Shown here one piece after another: positions 1 through 5,963 of a stretch of DNA of 7,638 bases. Position numbers and translations under genes: made by a program. Origin of the DNA: an uncultured Trueperaceae bacterium (GTDB lineage: Bacteria > Deinococcota > Deinococci > Deinococcales > Trueperaceae); contig CALDPK010000152.1 of NCBI GenBank assembly GCA_937911855.1, positions 1 to 7,638 on the forward strand, given 5' to 3'. Numbering within the stretch: the stretch's first letter is position 1; each line of letters begins with the position of its first letter. Under the pieces are notes generated by a model. The model was not told where the DNA came from and ran no database searches. It worked only from the letters and a program-made list of their open reading frames with translations.

Positions 1-53
1 GGGTCTCCAGCCGCTGGGTCACCTCCGGTCGCACGCCGTGGTCACCGAGGCCG
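1..53. other. Unassigned edge sequence, possible minus-strand coding fragment
   Basis: This is the stretch beyond the end of the GntR gene, cut by the window edge. Read on the minus strand it has an open frame with plausible composition, including the residues GDHGVRPEVTQRLET, and it contains a possible GTG start. No family is recognised and no convincing ribosome binding site is visible. The plus strand is also partly open. It could be the start of a further minus-strand gene, or intergenic sequence. I cannot decide from so few bases. Confidence 0.2.
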
Positions 54-86
54 GCGCTGGCCCCCTGGATCAGGGGGCCAGCGCTG
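52..86 (-). terminator. Strong GC-rich hairpin at the end of the GntR gene
   Basis: Bases 54-67 pair perfectly with 71-84 (14 bp) around a 3-base loop. A G-U and a C-G pair extend the stem to 52-86. The stem contains the GntR stop codon (70-72), so it lies at the 3' end of the minus-strand gene group. No T-run follows on either strand. It could therefore be a terminator without a U-tract or an mRNA 3'-end stabiliser. The symmetry means it could act in both directions. The hairpin itself is certain; its role is inferred. Confidence 0.55.
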
Positions 87-771
87 ACCCGTATGCCGCG
101 GCCACGCGGGTGCCTGATTCCTTCAGGTGAACCTGCATGGCTTGCTCGGCTGCAGCAGCGTCCCGGGCGCGCAGCGCTGCAACGATACGGCGGTAATCAT
201 GGACTTCTTCGCTGGCTGTCGCCATCTGGGCACCTGAAGCGTTGAAGAGGCGCACGCTGTGGTTGAACAGCTGGTCCAGGGCGCCCACGAGGTAGCGGTT
301 GCGGGCTGCCCGCGCCAGCTGCAGGTGGAAGTGACGGTCCGCCTCCACGTGATGATGCCGGTCGGCGAAATCCGTGCGGGTGATCTCCTCGATGAAGGCC
401 TCGATGGTTTCCAGCGCTTCTTCACTGGCGCGTTCGGCTGCCCAGCGTGCTGCCAGGCAGTCGAGTTCCCATCTGAACTCACTGGCTTCCTTGAGCTCGA
501 TCGTGTTGATCGGCGTTATGGTCGTGCCCTTGCGGGGGATTATCGTCACGAGGTTGTCGTGCGCCAGGCGCTGCAGGGCCTCACGAATCGGTGTGCGGCC
601 CAGACCCAGCAGTTTGCTCAGGCTCAGTTCATCAACATGGGCGCCGGGCTCCAGCTCAAGGTTCAGGATCTTGTTGCGCAGCCGGTAGTAGGCTACGTCA
701 CCCTGCTTGAGCTGGCCCTGCTGCCCTTCGAACCAGTGAGCCGTGCTCCCGGTCAGCTGTGTTGCTTGCAT
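70..771 (-). CDS. GntR-family transcriptional regulator, FCD subfamily
   Basis: This 233-residue cytoplasmic DNA-binding regulator has an N-terminal winged helix-turn-helix at about residues 23-90, with the family signature GRTPIREALQRLA near 58-70. An all-helical FCD effector domain follows at about 95-225. The usual FCD metal or ligand positions are present: D145 and H149 (D-x3-H), H191 and H215. FCD members usually respond to small organic acids, amino acids or sugar acids, and many repress their own gene and a neighbouring catabolic or transport operon. The gene starts 40 bases after the stop of the upstream M24 peptidase on the same strand, so it may be co-transcribed with it and may control it. 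The ATG at 771 has no good ribosome binding site. Instead a -10-like TATCAT ends 5 bases before it, suggesting its own leaderless transcript. The ligand is unknown. Confidence 0.93.
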   Translation of the reverse strand: MQATQLTGSTAHWFEGQQGQLKQGDVAYYRLRNKILNLELEPGAHVDELSLSKLLGLGRTPIREALQRLAHDNLVTIIPRKGTTITPINTIELKEASEFRWELDCLAARWAAERASEEALETIEAFIEEITRTDFADRHHHVEADRHFHLQLARAARNRYLVGALDQLFNHSVRLFNASGAQMATASEEVHDYRRIVAALRARDAAAAEQAMQVHLKESGTRVAAAYGSALAP

Positions 772-776
772 GTCTG

Positions 777-782
777 ATGATA
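777..782 (-). promoter_or_regulatory. Candidate -10 for a leaderless GntR transcript
   Basis: On the minus strand the hexamer TATCAT (5 of 6 to TATAAT) ends 5 bases before the GntR ATG. That puts transcription start at or next to the A of the start codon. No good -35 is seen at 16-18 bases upstream. The element overlaps the TGATACGTCA motif at 778-787, as expected for autorepression. Confidence 0.4.
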
Positions 783-787
783 CGTCA
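778..787. promoter_or_regulatory. Candidate GntR operator, copy 1 (TGATACGTCA)
   Basis: TGATACGTCA lies just upstream of the GntR start and overlaps its putative -10. It has TGA-N4-TCA symmetry, extended to ATGA-N4-TCAT with the flanking bases. A near-identical TGATATGTCA lies on the minus strand at 3082-3091, upstream of the DMT/M24 pair that this regulator probably controls. Two copies placed upstream of a regulator and its neighbouring operon is typical of FCD autoregulation. Assignment to this regulator is an inference. Confidence 0.35.
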
Positions 788-811
788 TGACTTGGTTACC
801 CGGCATGGATG

Positions 812-2131
812 TCACTGGATCAGGTGCAACTCAGTCTGGCGGCCGCCCAGGTAGACGATCCGACCGTCGGTGAAGGCCGCGATCTGTTCCGTCTTGAACC
901 GCACGACCTGATCGCCCCATTCCGGTACGTACTCGTCCACGTACATCTCGAACGAGAAGAGCGTGTCGTCGTGCAGGGCGAACTCACCGGCGCCGGGCAG
1001 GTTGTCCTGCCGGTCATAGCGGCCGATCATCGGTCCTGCACCGTGCCCGTGGTAACCGATCGGGTGGCTGTATATGCGGCCCGTCAGCCCGTCTGCCTTC
1101 ATGGCTGTCAGCGTGCCCTGCAGTATCTCGTTGCCGGAACGGCCGGTCACCATCTGCTCTGCGAGCAGGTCCTGCTGCCTGTTAGCGCGCGCCAGTGCCC
1201 GCTTGAAGCCATCCGGAGCCTGCTGTTCGCCGAGCCGCAGGACGTACGCGTTCTGCTGGGTGTCGGTCGCCAGGCCCAGGTAGTGCAGGCCGAAGTCGCA
1301 GTGCAGCAGGTCGCCGAGGCGGATCACCGCGTCAGCGTCCGAGTCGAGTTCACCGAGAGGTACGCCCCTGCGCTGGATGGACACCGTCGGGTGGAACCAG
1401 CAGCTGAGGCCCAGGTCGCTCACGCGCTGCCGCATCCACCAGGCCACGTCGGCGGCGGTGCTTATGCCAGGGTGCACGACCCTGGACGAGAATGCCTCGC
1501 CGATAATGCCGTGCGCGATCTGGTTGATGCCGTTGGCAGTCTCTATCTCTTCAGGCAGGCGCGTTTCGAGCCAGCCGACCGCCACGTCCTGCGCTTCGGT
1601 CGTGCGGCTGGCCAGCTCAGTTCCGAGAGCTTCCGTGAGCCATTCCCGGTCGGTTGAGCTCAGGCCGTCGCCGAATGCGGTCTCCGTGCTGTAGTTGATT
1701 CCGATGCGCTGCGGGTTGCGGTCGCTGACCACCCGGCGCAGGCAGCTCTCCTGGGTTTCGGCTGCCTCAGCCATCTGGTCCTTCACCCACATGGCCCGGT
1801 AGTAACCATCCAGGCCGATTCCGGCGTTGGCGATGGCCATCGCCTCGAAAGGCCCCTCTTCGGGAGCGTGGAACACCAGGACCGTCCGGCGCCTTGCTGA
1901 CATCATGGGTGCAGGAAGCAGCGACATGAGGACGGGATCCTCATTGTATTCGCGGGAAGCGACGATCCACATATCGATGCCGGCGCGGCGCATCACCTGC
2001 GGCAGGATTTTCTGAAGGCGCCTGCGCAGCCATTCGTTGGTGACGTCTGCCTGCCTGCGCAGCGGGAGGATCTTCTCCGACCAGTCGGAGATGTTCACTG
2101 AGCTTAAGGGAAGTCTGGCAGCTGTATTCAT
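812..2131 (-). CDS. M24 family metallopeptidase (Xaa-Pro peptidase-like), copy 1
   Basis: This 439-residue protein has an N-terminal creatinase-type region (about 30-190) and a C-terminal pita-bread catalytic domain (about 195-430). All five expected metal ligands of the M24 clan can be placed: D279 and D290 (11 apart, as usual), H356, E395 and E415. H363, seven residues after H356, matches the second catalytic histidine of methionine aminopeptidase. The stretch around HPIG and GHGAGP is a divergent form of the usual GHGIG-x5-H motif, and the H356-E395 gap is longer than normal. Members cleave Xaa-Pro bonds or related amide bonds; creatinase and ectoine hydrolase share the fold, so the substrate is open. 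No signal peptide is seen. The ATG overlaps the transporter stop as ATGA, and AAGGAG lies 5 bases upstream, so translation is probably coupled. Confidence 0.9.
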   Translation of the reverse strand: MNTAARLPLSSVNISDWSEKILPLRRQADVTNEWLRRRLQKILPQVMRRAGIDMWIVASREYNEDPVLMSLLPAPMMSARRRTVLVFHAPEEGPFEAMAIANAGIGLDGYYRAMWVKDQMAEAAETQESCLRRVVSDRNPQRIGINYSTETAFGDGLSSTDREWLTEALGTELASRTTEAQDVAVGWLETRLPEEIETANGINQIAHGIIGEAFSSRVVHPGISTAADVAWWMRQRVSDLGLSCWFHPTVSIQRRGVPLGELDSDADAVIRLGDLLHCDFGLHYLGLATDTQQNAYVLRLGEQQAPDGFKRALARANRQQDLLAEQMVTGRSGNEILQGTLTAMKADGLTGRIYSHPIGYHGHGAGPMIGRYDRQDNLPGAGEFALHDDTLFSFEMYVDEYVPEWGDQVVRFKTEQIAAFTDGRIVYLGGRQTELHLIQ

Positions 2132-3030
2132 GTTGACTCCTTGGTGGCCAGGCTGACGCGGGTTGCCCGCTGGCTCCTGGCCTGATTGACGTTGAGGGTG
2201 ACGATGCTTATGAGGACGATTGCGACGCCAACCGACTGGACGGGTGAAGACGTTTCACCGAAGATGAGCCAACCCCATGCCAGTGCAAGGACCGGCTGGA
2301 GCAGCATTATGACGGCGGTCTCGAGGGCGGACAGGGTGCGGAGCGCCTGCCCCAGAAGCAGCCAGCCGCCCACCTGGGCGCTGAGTGCGAGCAGGATAAG
2401 CCAGGCGTGGGACGTCAGCGGTGCGGTAAGGCTGAAGTTCGGGTCGAAAGTGGGGCCAAGGAACAGCCCTGCGAGTGCTGCTGCGGTGGTGGTCTGCAGG
2501 AGCAGGCCGATGGGCGGGCTGCCCGGCTCCAGTTTCCTGGAGGCAGTGCGGAATATCAGGACGTAAGTGGCGCTTGTCAGGCCGCTGAGGACTCCGAACA
2601 CGACGCCAAGGCCGGGGTTGCTGCCGTACGTCTGGCTGTCGAGCCCTGTGAGGAGGATCACTCCGGTGAACAGGAGCGGGAGCAGCAGGAACGCTGTCCG
2701 GGTCGGCCTTTCGGACAGGAGGAACCAGCCGAGCAGGGCGATGAAGATCACCTGGGTGTTGGCCAGCACCGTCGCCAGGCCGGCGCCGATGTAGTCGATG
2801 CTCAGGTGCCACAGGAACAGGTTCAGGGCGAAGACGATGCCTGCCAGCCAGCCGATCGGCTGAAGCGGACGGTAGGCGTCCTTGCGCAGCAGCCATGCCA
2901 GGAGCAGGAGTACGGGAATCGCGTAGGCCATCCGGTATAAACCGGCCGTAGCCGCGGAAACCTCTGAAAGTTTCACCAGGATCGCGGAGAAGGAGATGCC
3001 TATCGTGCCGAGGACCGCCAGGTGTCGCAC
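2128..3030 (-). CDS. DMT superfamily transporter, EamA type, copy 1
   Basis: This 300-residue inner-membrane protein has about ten hydrophobic segments arranged as two EamA repeats (about 1-130 and 138-282). The second repeat ends with the characteristic run containing LLQPVLALAWGWLIFGE (about 243-259). A polar basic tail of about 20 residues follows. EamA proteins of ten segments usually export or exchange amino acids and other small metabolites. The start is GTG at 3030, directly preceded by an in-frame stop, so no longer version exists. Its ribosome binding site is weak. The gene ends inside the start codon of the M24 peptidase, which implies one transcript. It is clearly paralogous to the transporter at 5073: both share GISFSAI near the N-terminus, IGAGL or VGAGL, a QV(I/V)FI segment and a matching final helix pair. 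Direction and substrate of transport are unknown. Confidence 0.92.
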   Translation of the reverse strand: MRHLAVLGTIGISFSAILVKLSEVSAATAGLYRMAYAIPVLLLLAWLLRKDAYRPLQPIGWLAGIVFALNLFLWHLSIDYIGAGLATVLANTQVIFIALLGWFLLSERPTRTAFLLLPLLFTGVILLTGLDSQTYGSNPGLGVVFGVLSGLTSATYVLIFRTASRKLEPGSPPIGLLLQTTTAAALAGLFLGPTFDPNFSLTAPLTSHAWLILLALSAQVGGWLLLGQALRTLSALETAVIMLLQPVLALAWGWLIFGETSSPVQSVGVAIVLISIVTLNVNQARSQRATRVSLATKEST

Positions 3031-3074
3031 TCAGGATGATCCGGCGGCTCGCCGTGAGAGCGGTTGACGTGACG

Positions 3075-3086
3075 TGTCAGCTGACA
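3075..3086. repeat. Perfect 12-bp palindrome TGTCAGCTGACA
   Basis: TGTCAGCTGACA is exactly self-complementary. It lies 45-56 bases upstream of the transporter GTG, a fitting place for a dimeric regulator. Its 8-base core GTCAGCTG recurs at 752-759, within the first codons of the GntR gene. It partly overlaps the TGATAYGTCA copy, so the two may form one compound site. Confidence 0.45.
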
Positions 3087-3091
3087 TATCA
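3082..3091 (-). promoter_or_regulatory. Candidate GntR operator, copy 2 (TGATATGTCA)
   Basis: On the minus strand this reads TGATATGTCA, differing at one base from the copy before the GntR gene. It is an imperfect palindrome (8 of 10 positions symmetric). It lies upstream of the transporter/peptidase pair, so the GntR protein could control this group as well as itself. Binding is inferred, not shown. Confidence 0.35.
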
Positions 3092-3143
3092 AAGAGTGTA
3101 TCAGGCCGGGGCAGCGGTGGCAACAGGCCTGCGCTTCAAAGAG

Positions 3144-3761
3144 CTACTTCAGTGAATCGCGGAACAGCTGCGGAGGCAGTAGCTTGCGGCGGCCCGAGCC
3201 GAGTTCCTCGTACGTGGAGCGTCCATAGTAGGCGACGGACGGAACCGCCCGGGAATCCTGGATGCGCTCTGAATATGCTTCCGGCTGGTAGGTGAGGCCC
3301 AGAACCTCGCCGACGAAGAAGGTGTGATCACCTGTCACCGTCTGCTGCGTCACCCGGCATTCGTAGGTCATGTAAGCCGCGTCAAGTACCGGAACGCCCG
3401 TGAACTCCCCAGGTTGCCAGGTCAGGCCCAGCCTCTCCGGTTTGTCCAGCTGCGCGCCGCTCAGCAGGCCGGCACCGGCTATGGCCTCAGCGTTCTGGAA
3501 CGGCAGGAAGTTGACGCCGAAGACCAGGGAGGCTGTCAGCAGCCCGTGGCTGTGCCGTTCCGGCGCAACCGCGACGCCGTACAGCGGGGGAGTCTGTGAG
3601 AGGGCAGTGTGCCAGCCGGCGCTCATCACGTTCACCCGGTCGCCGTCGCGGGTCGTGATCACGGCCACTGAACCCGGGTAGTAGCCGAAGAAGCCTTCGG
3701 CGGCTGGTGCTGTCAGCTTGCCGGTTCTGGTTCGCGCCGGGGCAGGTATCTGTTCCGTCAT
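3144..3761 (-). CDS. Flavin reductase-like FMN-binding split-barrel protein
   Basis: This 205-residue cytoplasmic protein has a flavin reductase-like domain at about residues 18-180. Typical features are the PGSVAVITTRDG strand near 29-40, the NVMSAGWHTALS segment near 44-55 (flavin phosphate region), PPLYGVAVAPERHSH near 58-72, and GDHTFFVGEV at 144-153. Family members bind FMN and often supply reduced flavin to a monooxygenase; some are stand-alone oxidoreductases. No monooxygenase is present in the window. The frame is open upstream to 4046, but that extension has no family similarity and would cover the divergent promoter. I take the ATG at 3761. A -10-like TAGAAT lies 7 bases upstream of it, so the mRNA may be leaderless. 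It is transcribed divergently from the second M24 gene. Confidence 0.88.
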   Translation of the reverse strand: MTEQIPAPARTRTGKLTAPAAEGFFGYYPGSVAVITTRDGDRVNVMSAGWHTALSQTPPLYGVAVAPERHSHGLLTASLVFGVNFLPFQNAEAIAGAGLLSGAQLDKPERLGLTWQPGEFTGVPVLDAAYMTYECRVTQQTVTGDHTFFVGEVLGLTYQPEAYSERIQDSRAVPSVAYYGRSTYEELGSGRRKLLPPQLFRDSLK

Positions 3762-3763
3762 GC

Positions 3764-3780
3764 GGAAGATTCTAACTTCC
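3764..3780. repeat. Short inverted repeat before the flavin reductase start
   Basis: GGAAG at 3764-3768 and CTTCC at 3776-3780 form an inverted repeat around 7 bases. The minus-strand -10 candidate TAGAAT (3769-3774) lies inside it. A protein bound here would block the flavin reductase promoter. If transcribed, it would be a small hairpin with its end 2 bases from the ATG. Confidence 0.35.
3769..3774 (-). promoter_or_regulatory. Candidate -10 for a leaderless flavin reductase transcript
   Basis: TAGAAT on the minus strand matches TATAAT at 5 of 6 positions and ends 7 bases before the ATG at 3761, so transcription would begin at the start codon. A TTGAAC lies upstream with a long 20-base spacer. 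No ribosome binding site is found at a usable distance, which agrees with leaderless initiation. Confidence 0.4.
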
Positions 3781-3794
3781 TTGTACTGAACTTT

Positions 3795-3810
3795 GTTCAA
3801 TATGTTGACA
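3795..3810. promoter_or_regulatory. Candidate XRE-cupin operator, copy 1
   Basis: GTTCAATATGTTGACA has half-sites GTTCA and TGACA separated by 6 bases with central TAT. It covers the -35 of the second M24 promoter, so binding would repress. A further TGAAC at 3787-3791 forms TGAAC-TTT-GTTCA with the left half-site. A matching GTCCA-N6-TGAAC element lies before the XRE-cupin gene at 6559-6574, with identical spacing. Confidence 0.42.
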
Positions 3811-3833
3811 GCCCGCCGGGTCGAACCTACAAT
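3805..3833 (+). promoter_or_regulatory. Sigma-70 type promoter of the second M24/DMT operon
   Basis: TTGACA (3805-3810, perfect -35) is followed after exactly 17 bases by TACAAT (3828-3833, 5 of 6 to the -10 consensus). Transcription would begin near 3840, giving a leader of about 37 bases before the GTG at 3877. The position also argues against any start codon upstream of 3840 for the peptidase. Confidence 0.8.
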
Positions 3834-3876
3834 CAGGCTGCCTGCCGTCTCCGCGGCCGGGCAGCTCAGGAGACAC

Positions 3877-5064
3877 GTGAAACAGGCAGACATAGCACTC
3901 GTACAGCAGAAGCACAGACAACTGGACTCACTCCTTCCGAAACTGGACGCCGACGCCTGGCTCGTCCTCACCCGCGAACACAGCGACCAGTCAACACTGC
4001 TGTTCACCGGAACCGGCTTGGTAGGGGAGGCCGCCTTCATCTTCACCAGAACCGGTGAGCGTCACGCCATAGTCGCCGACTACGACGTAGACCCGATCGC
4101 CGCCAGCGGCGAGTTCACCGTGACGAGCTACGGACAGGGCGGCTTCATGCAGCCACTGACCGAACTGCTCGAGAAACTCGCTCCGGAATCACTGGCCCTG
4201 AACTTCAGCGAACACGACCCGCTCGCCGACGGACTCACCCTGGGCATGCTGCGCAAGCTGCGCCAGGCATGGCCCGTCGCCGACTTCGATGACCGCATCC
4301 GCAGCAGCGCAACAATCTTGGGCGAGCTGCGCAGCCAGAAGACCGAAGAAGAAGTCCGCCGCATACGCGAAGCGATCCGGATCACCGAAACAGTTCTCGA
4401 TGAACTCGGCGCGCACTTAAAGCCCGGCATGACCGAGCTGGAAGCGACAGAGTTCGTCAAGGCCCGCCACCGGTATTACGGCGTGACCCACTCATTCGGC
4501 GACGGAGCCAACGTCATGACCGGCCGCGCCGGCATGGGCCACCGCCCCGCCGGCGACGCCCAGGTGAGCGAAGGCGACGTCGTAGTCGTCGACATGGGCG
4601 TGTTCTACGAGGGCTACACCAGCGACATCCAGCGCACCTGGTACGTGAGACGGCCGGGAGAGACCGCACCTGCACCGGAAATCCAGCACCGCTTCGAAGC
4701 GGGCCGAGACGCCATGAAGGCAGCCATCGCCGCGATGAAACCCGGCGTGATGGCCTTCGAACTGGACACCATCGCCCGCGACGTACTCGTTTCCCGCGGC
4801 GTCGAACCTTACACCCACGCGCTTGGCCACCAGATCGGCCGCAGCGTGCACGATGGCGGCACCACTCTGGCTCCGCTGAACGCCCGCTACGGCGAACGGG
4901 GCAACCACCCCATCAAAGCCGGCGAAGTCTACACGGTCGAACCGGTCGTGCCCGGCCGGACCGGCGTTGATGGCTCACCCATCGGAACCGAGCAGGACGT
5001 CCTCGTCACCGAGGACGGCGTGGAAGTACTCTCCACCATCATCGAAACCATGCCCCTCATCTGA
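3877..5064 (+). CDS. M24 family metallopeptidase (Xaa-Pro dipeptidase/aminopeptidase-like), copy 2
   Basis: This 395-residue protein starts at GTG 3877, chosen because AGGAG (3868-3872) lies 4 bases upstream and a strong promoter ends at 3833. The frame is open back to 3793, but that would start inside the promoter. A creatinase N-terminal domain (about 8-145) precedes the M24 catalytic domain (about 158-390). All expected ligands are present: D239, D250, H318 in GHQIG, H325 in the VHD motif, E355 in TVEP and E372 in TEQ. This is a more canonical M24 protein than copy 1. The likely reaction is hydrolysis of Xaa-Pro peptides in the cytoplasm using two divalent metal ions, although related folds act on N-substituted amino acids. 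It is followed 8 bases later by a DMT transporter, so the two form an operon. Confidence 0.93.
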   Translation: MKQADIALVQQKHRQLDSLLPKLDADAWLVLTREHSDQSTLLFTGTGLVGEAAFIFTRTGERHAIVADYDVDPIAASGEFTVTSYGQGGFMQPLTELLEKLAPESLALNFSEHDPLADGLTLGMLRKLRQAWPVADFDDRIRSSATILGELRSQKTEEEVRRIREAIRITETVLDELGAHLKPGMTELEATEFVKARHRYYGVTHSFGDGANVMTGRAGMGHRPAGDAQVSEGDVVVVDMGVFYEGYTSDIQRTWYVRRPGETAPAPEIQHRFEAGRDAMKAAIAAMKPGVMAFELDTIARDVLVSRGVEPYTHALGHQIGRSVHDGGTTLAPLNARYGERGNHPIKAGEVYTVEPVVPGRTGVDGSPIGTEQDVLVTEDGVEVLSTIIETMPLI

Positions 5065-5072
5065 ATGCGTAA

Positions 5073-5963
5073 GTGACCCGGCTCATAGCCCTGCTCGGCG
5101 TAGCAGGCATATCGTTCTCGGCCATCTTCGTTGGACTGGCCGAGGCTTCTCCCTCAACGTCGGCGTTCCTGCGCATGCTGTACGCGCTCCCGCCGCTGGC
5201 GCTGATCGTCATCTTCCAGCGCGAACGCTCCCCACTCGACCGACGGACCGTCCGGCTGGCCCTCGCAGGCGGTGCGGTATTCGCGCTCAACATCACCGTG
5301 TGGCACTACAACATCGACCTGGTCGGTGCAGGCCTGTCGACCGTCATGGGTAACGCCCAGGTCGTCTTCATCGGCCTGATCGCATGGCTGCTGTTCGCCG
5401 AGCGACCCACGAAGGCTGCACTGGCGTTCATACCCGTGATGCTCGGCAGCATCCTGCTGATCAGCGGCGTGCTGGAAGAGCCCGGGATCGGGGAAGCCCC
5501 AGTGCTGGGCGCCATCCTGGGCATCCTGACTGCAGTGCTCAATGCGTCGTGGCTGCTGCTGTTCCGCGAAGCAACCCGCGCCAGCAGGAACACGCCGGCA
5601 GTGCTGCTGGTCCTGACCTCTGCCGCCGCTTTCGTCACCTTCCTGGCATCGTTCGCCGATAAGGACTTCAGCCTGGCGATATCAGGTTCGTCGCACTTCT
5701 GGCTGATCGCGCTCGCGCTCACCTCCCAGGTGGCCGGCTGGCTGCTCATCTCACCAGCCCTGAACCAGCTGCCCGCCCTCGAGGTCTCCGTGTTGATGCT
5801 CGTCCAGCCCACCCTCACCCTGCTGTGGGGCTACCTGGTGTTCGGCGAGCTGCATTCACCCTGGCAATGGGTCGGGGTGGGCATACTGCTCACCTGCGTA
5901 AGCATCCTCAACCGCGTCGGCAGCATCGAAGCTCCCCGACGACAGCTTCAGGTGCGGGAATGA
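5073..5963 (+). CDS. DMT superfamily transporter, EamA type, copy 2
   Basis: This 296-residue inner-membrane protein has about ten hydrophobic segments in two EamA repeats (about 1-132 and 143-281). The final pair of helices holds MLVQPTLTLLWGYLVFGE (about 242-259). It starts at GTG 5073. The ATG at 5065 reads only three codons before a stop, so it is not the start. No clear ribosome binding site precedes the GTG, and translation is probably coupled to the M24 stop 8 bases upstream. It is a paralogue of the transporter at 2128-3030, with shared residues along the whole length, for example the AERP or SERP loop after helix 4. Its end overlaps the convergent XRE-cupin gene by 16 bases. It probably moves amino acids, peptides or similar metabolites; direction is unknown. 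Confidence 0.92.
   Translation: MTRLIALLGVAGISFSAIFVGLAEASPSTSAFLRMLYALPPLALIVIFQRERSPLDRRTVRLALAGGAVFALNITVWHYNIDLVGAGLSTVMGNAQVVFIGLIAWLLFAERPTKAALAFIPVMLGSILLISGVLEEPGIGEAPVLGAILGILTAVLNASWLLLFREATRASRNTPAVLLVLTSAAAFVTFLASFADKDFSLAISGSSHFWLIALALTSQVAGWLLISPALNQLPALEVSVLMLVQPTLTLLWGYLVFGELHSPWQWVGVGILLTCVSILNRVGSIEAPRRQLQVRE

Larger units (their letters stand above)
3031..3143. promoter_or_regulatory. Intergenic region upstream of the minus-strand DMT/M24 group
   Basis: These 113 bases separate the stop of the flavin reductase gene from the GTG of the transporter. The region holds a perfect palindrome at 3075-3086 and a TGATATGTCA copy on the minus strand at 3082-3091. It probably carries the promoter of the transporter operon, but I see no clean -35/-10 pair. 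A weak GATCAT ends 5 bases before the GTG. No terminator with a T-run is visible for the flavin reductase gene, so read-through is possible. Confidence 0.45.

Noticed and set aside
259..777. Plus-strand open frame opposite the GntR gene
   Set aside because: It is a shadow of the GntR coding frame, which has clear winged-helix and FCD signatures.
809..1657. Long plus-strand open frame (282 codons) opposite the first M24 peptidase
   Set aside because: It is antisense to a gene with intact catalytic residues, has no recognisable domain and no promoter or ribosome binding site. Long antisense frames are common in G+C-rich genes.
2407..2940. Plus-strand open frame opposite the first transporter
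   Set aside because: It is low-complexity, rich in E, Q and G, and antisense to a well-supported membrane protein.
3103..3132. CAGGCC / GGCCTG inverted repeat as a terminator for the flavin reductase gene
   Set aside because: The stem is only 6 bp around an 18-base loop and no T-run follows.
3793..3876. Longer N-terminus for the second M24 peptidase
   Set aside because: It would begin before the TTGACA/TACAAT promoter. The GTG at 3877 has a ribosome binding site, and its protein begins just before the creatinase-type domain.
3762..4046. Upstream extension of the flavin reductase frame
   Set aside because: It would cross the divergent promoter and the start of the M24-2 gene, and the added residues do not resemble the family.
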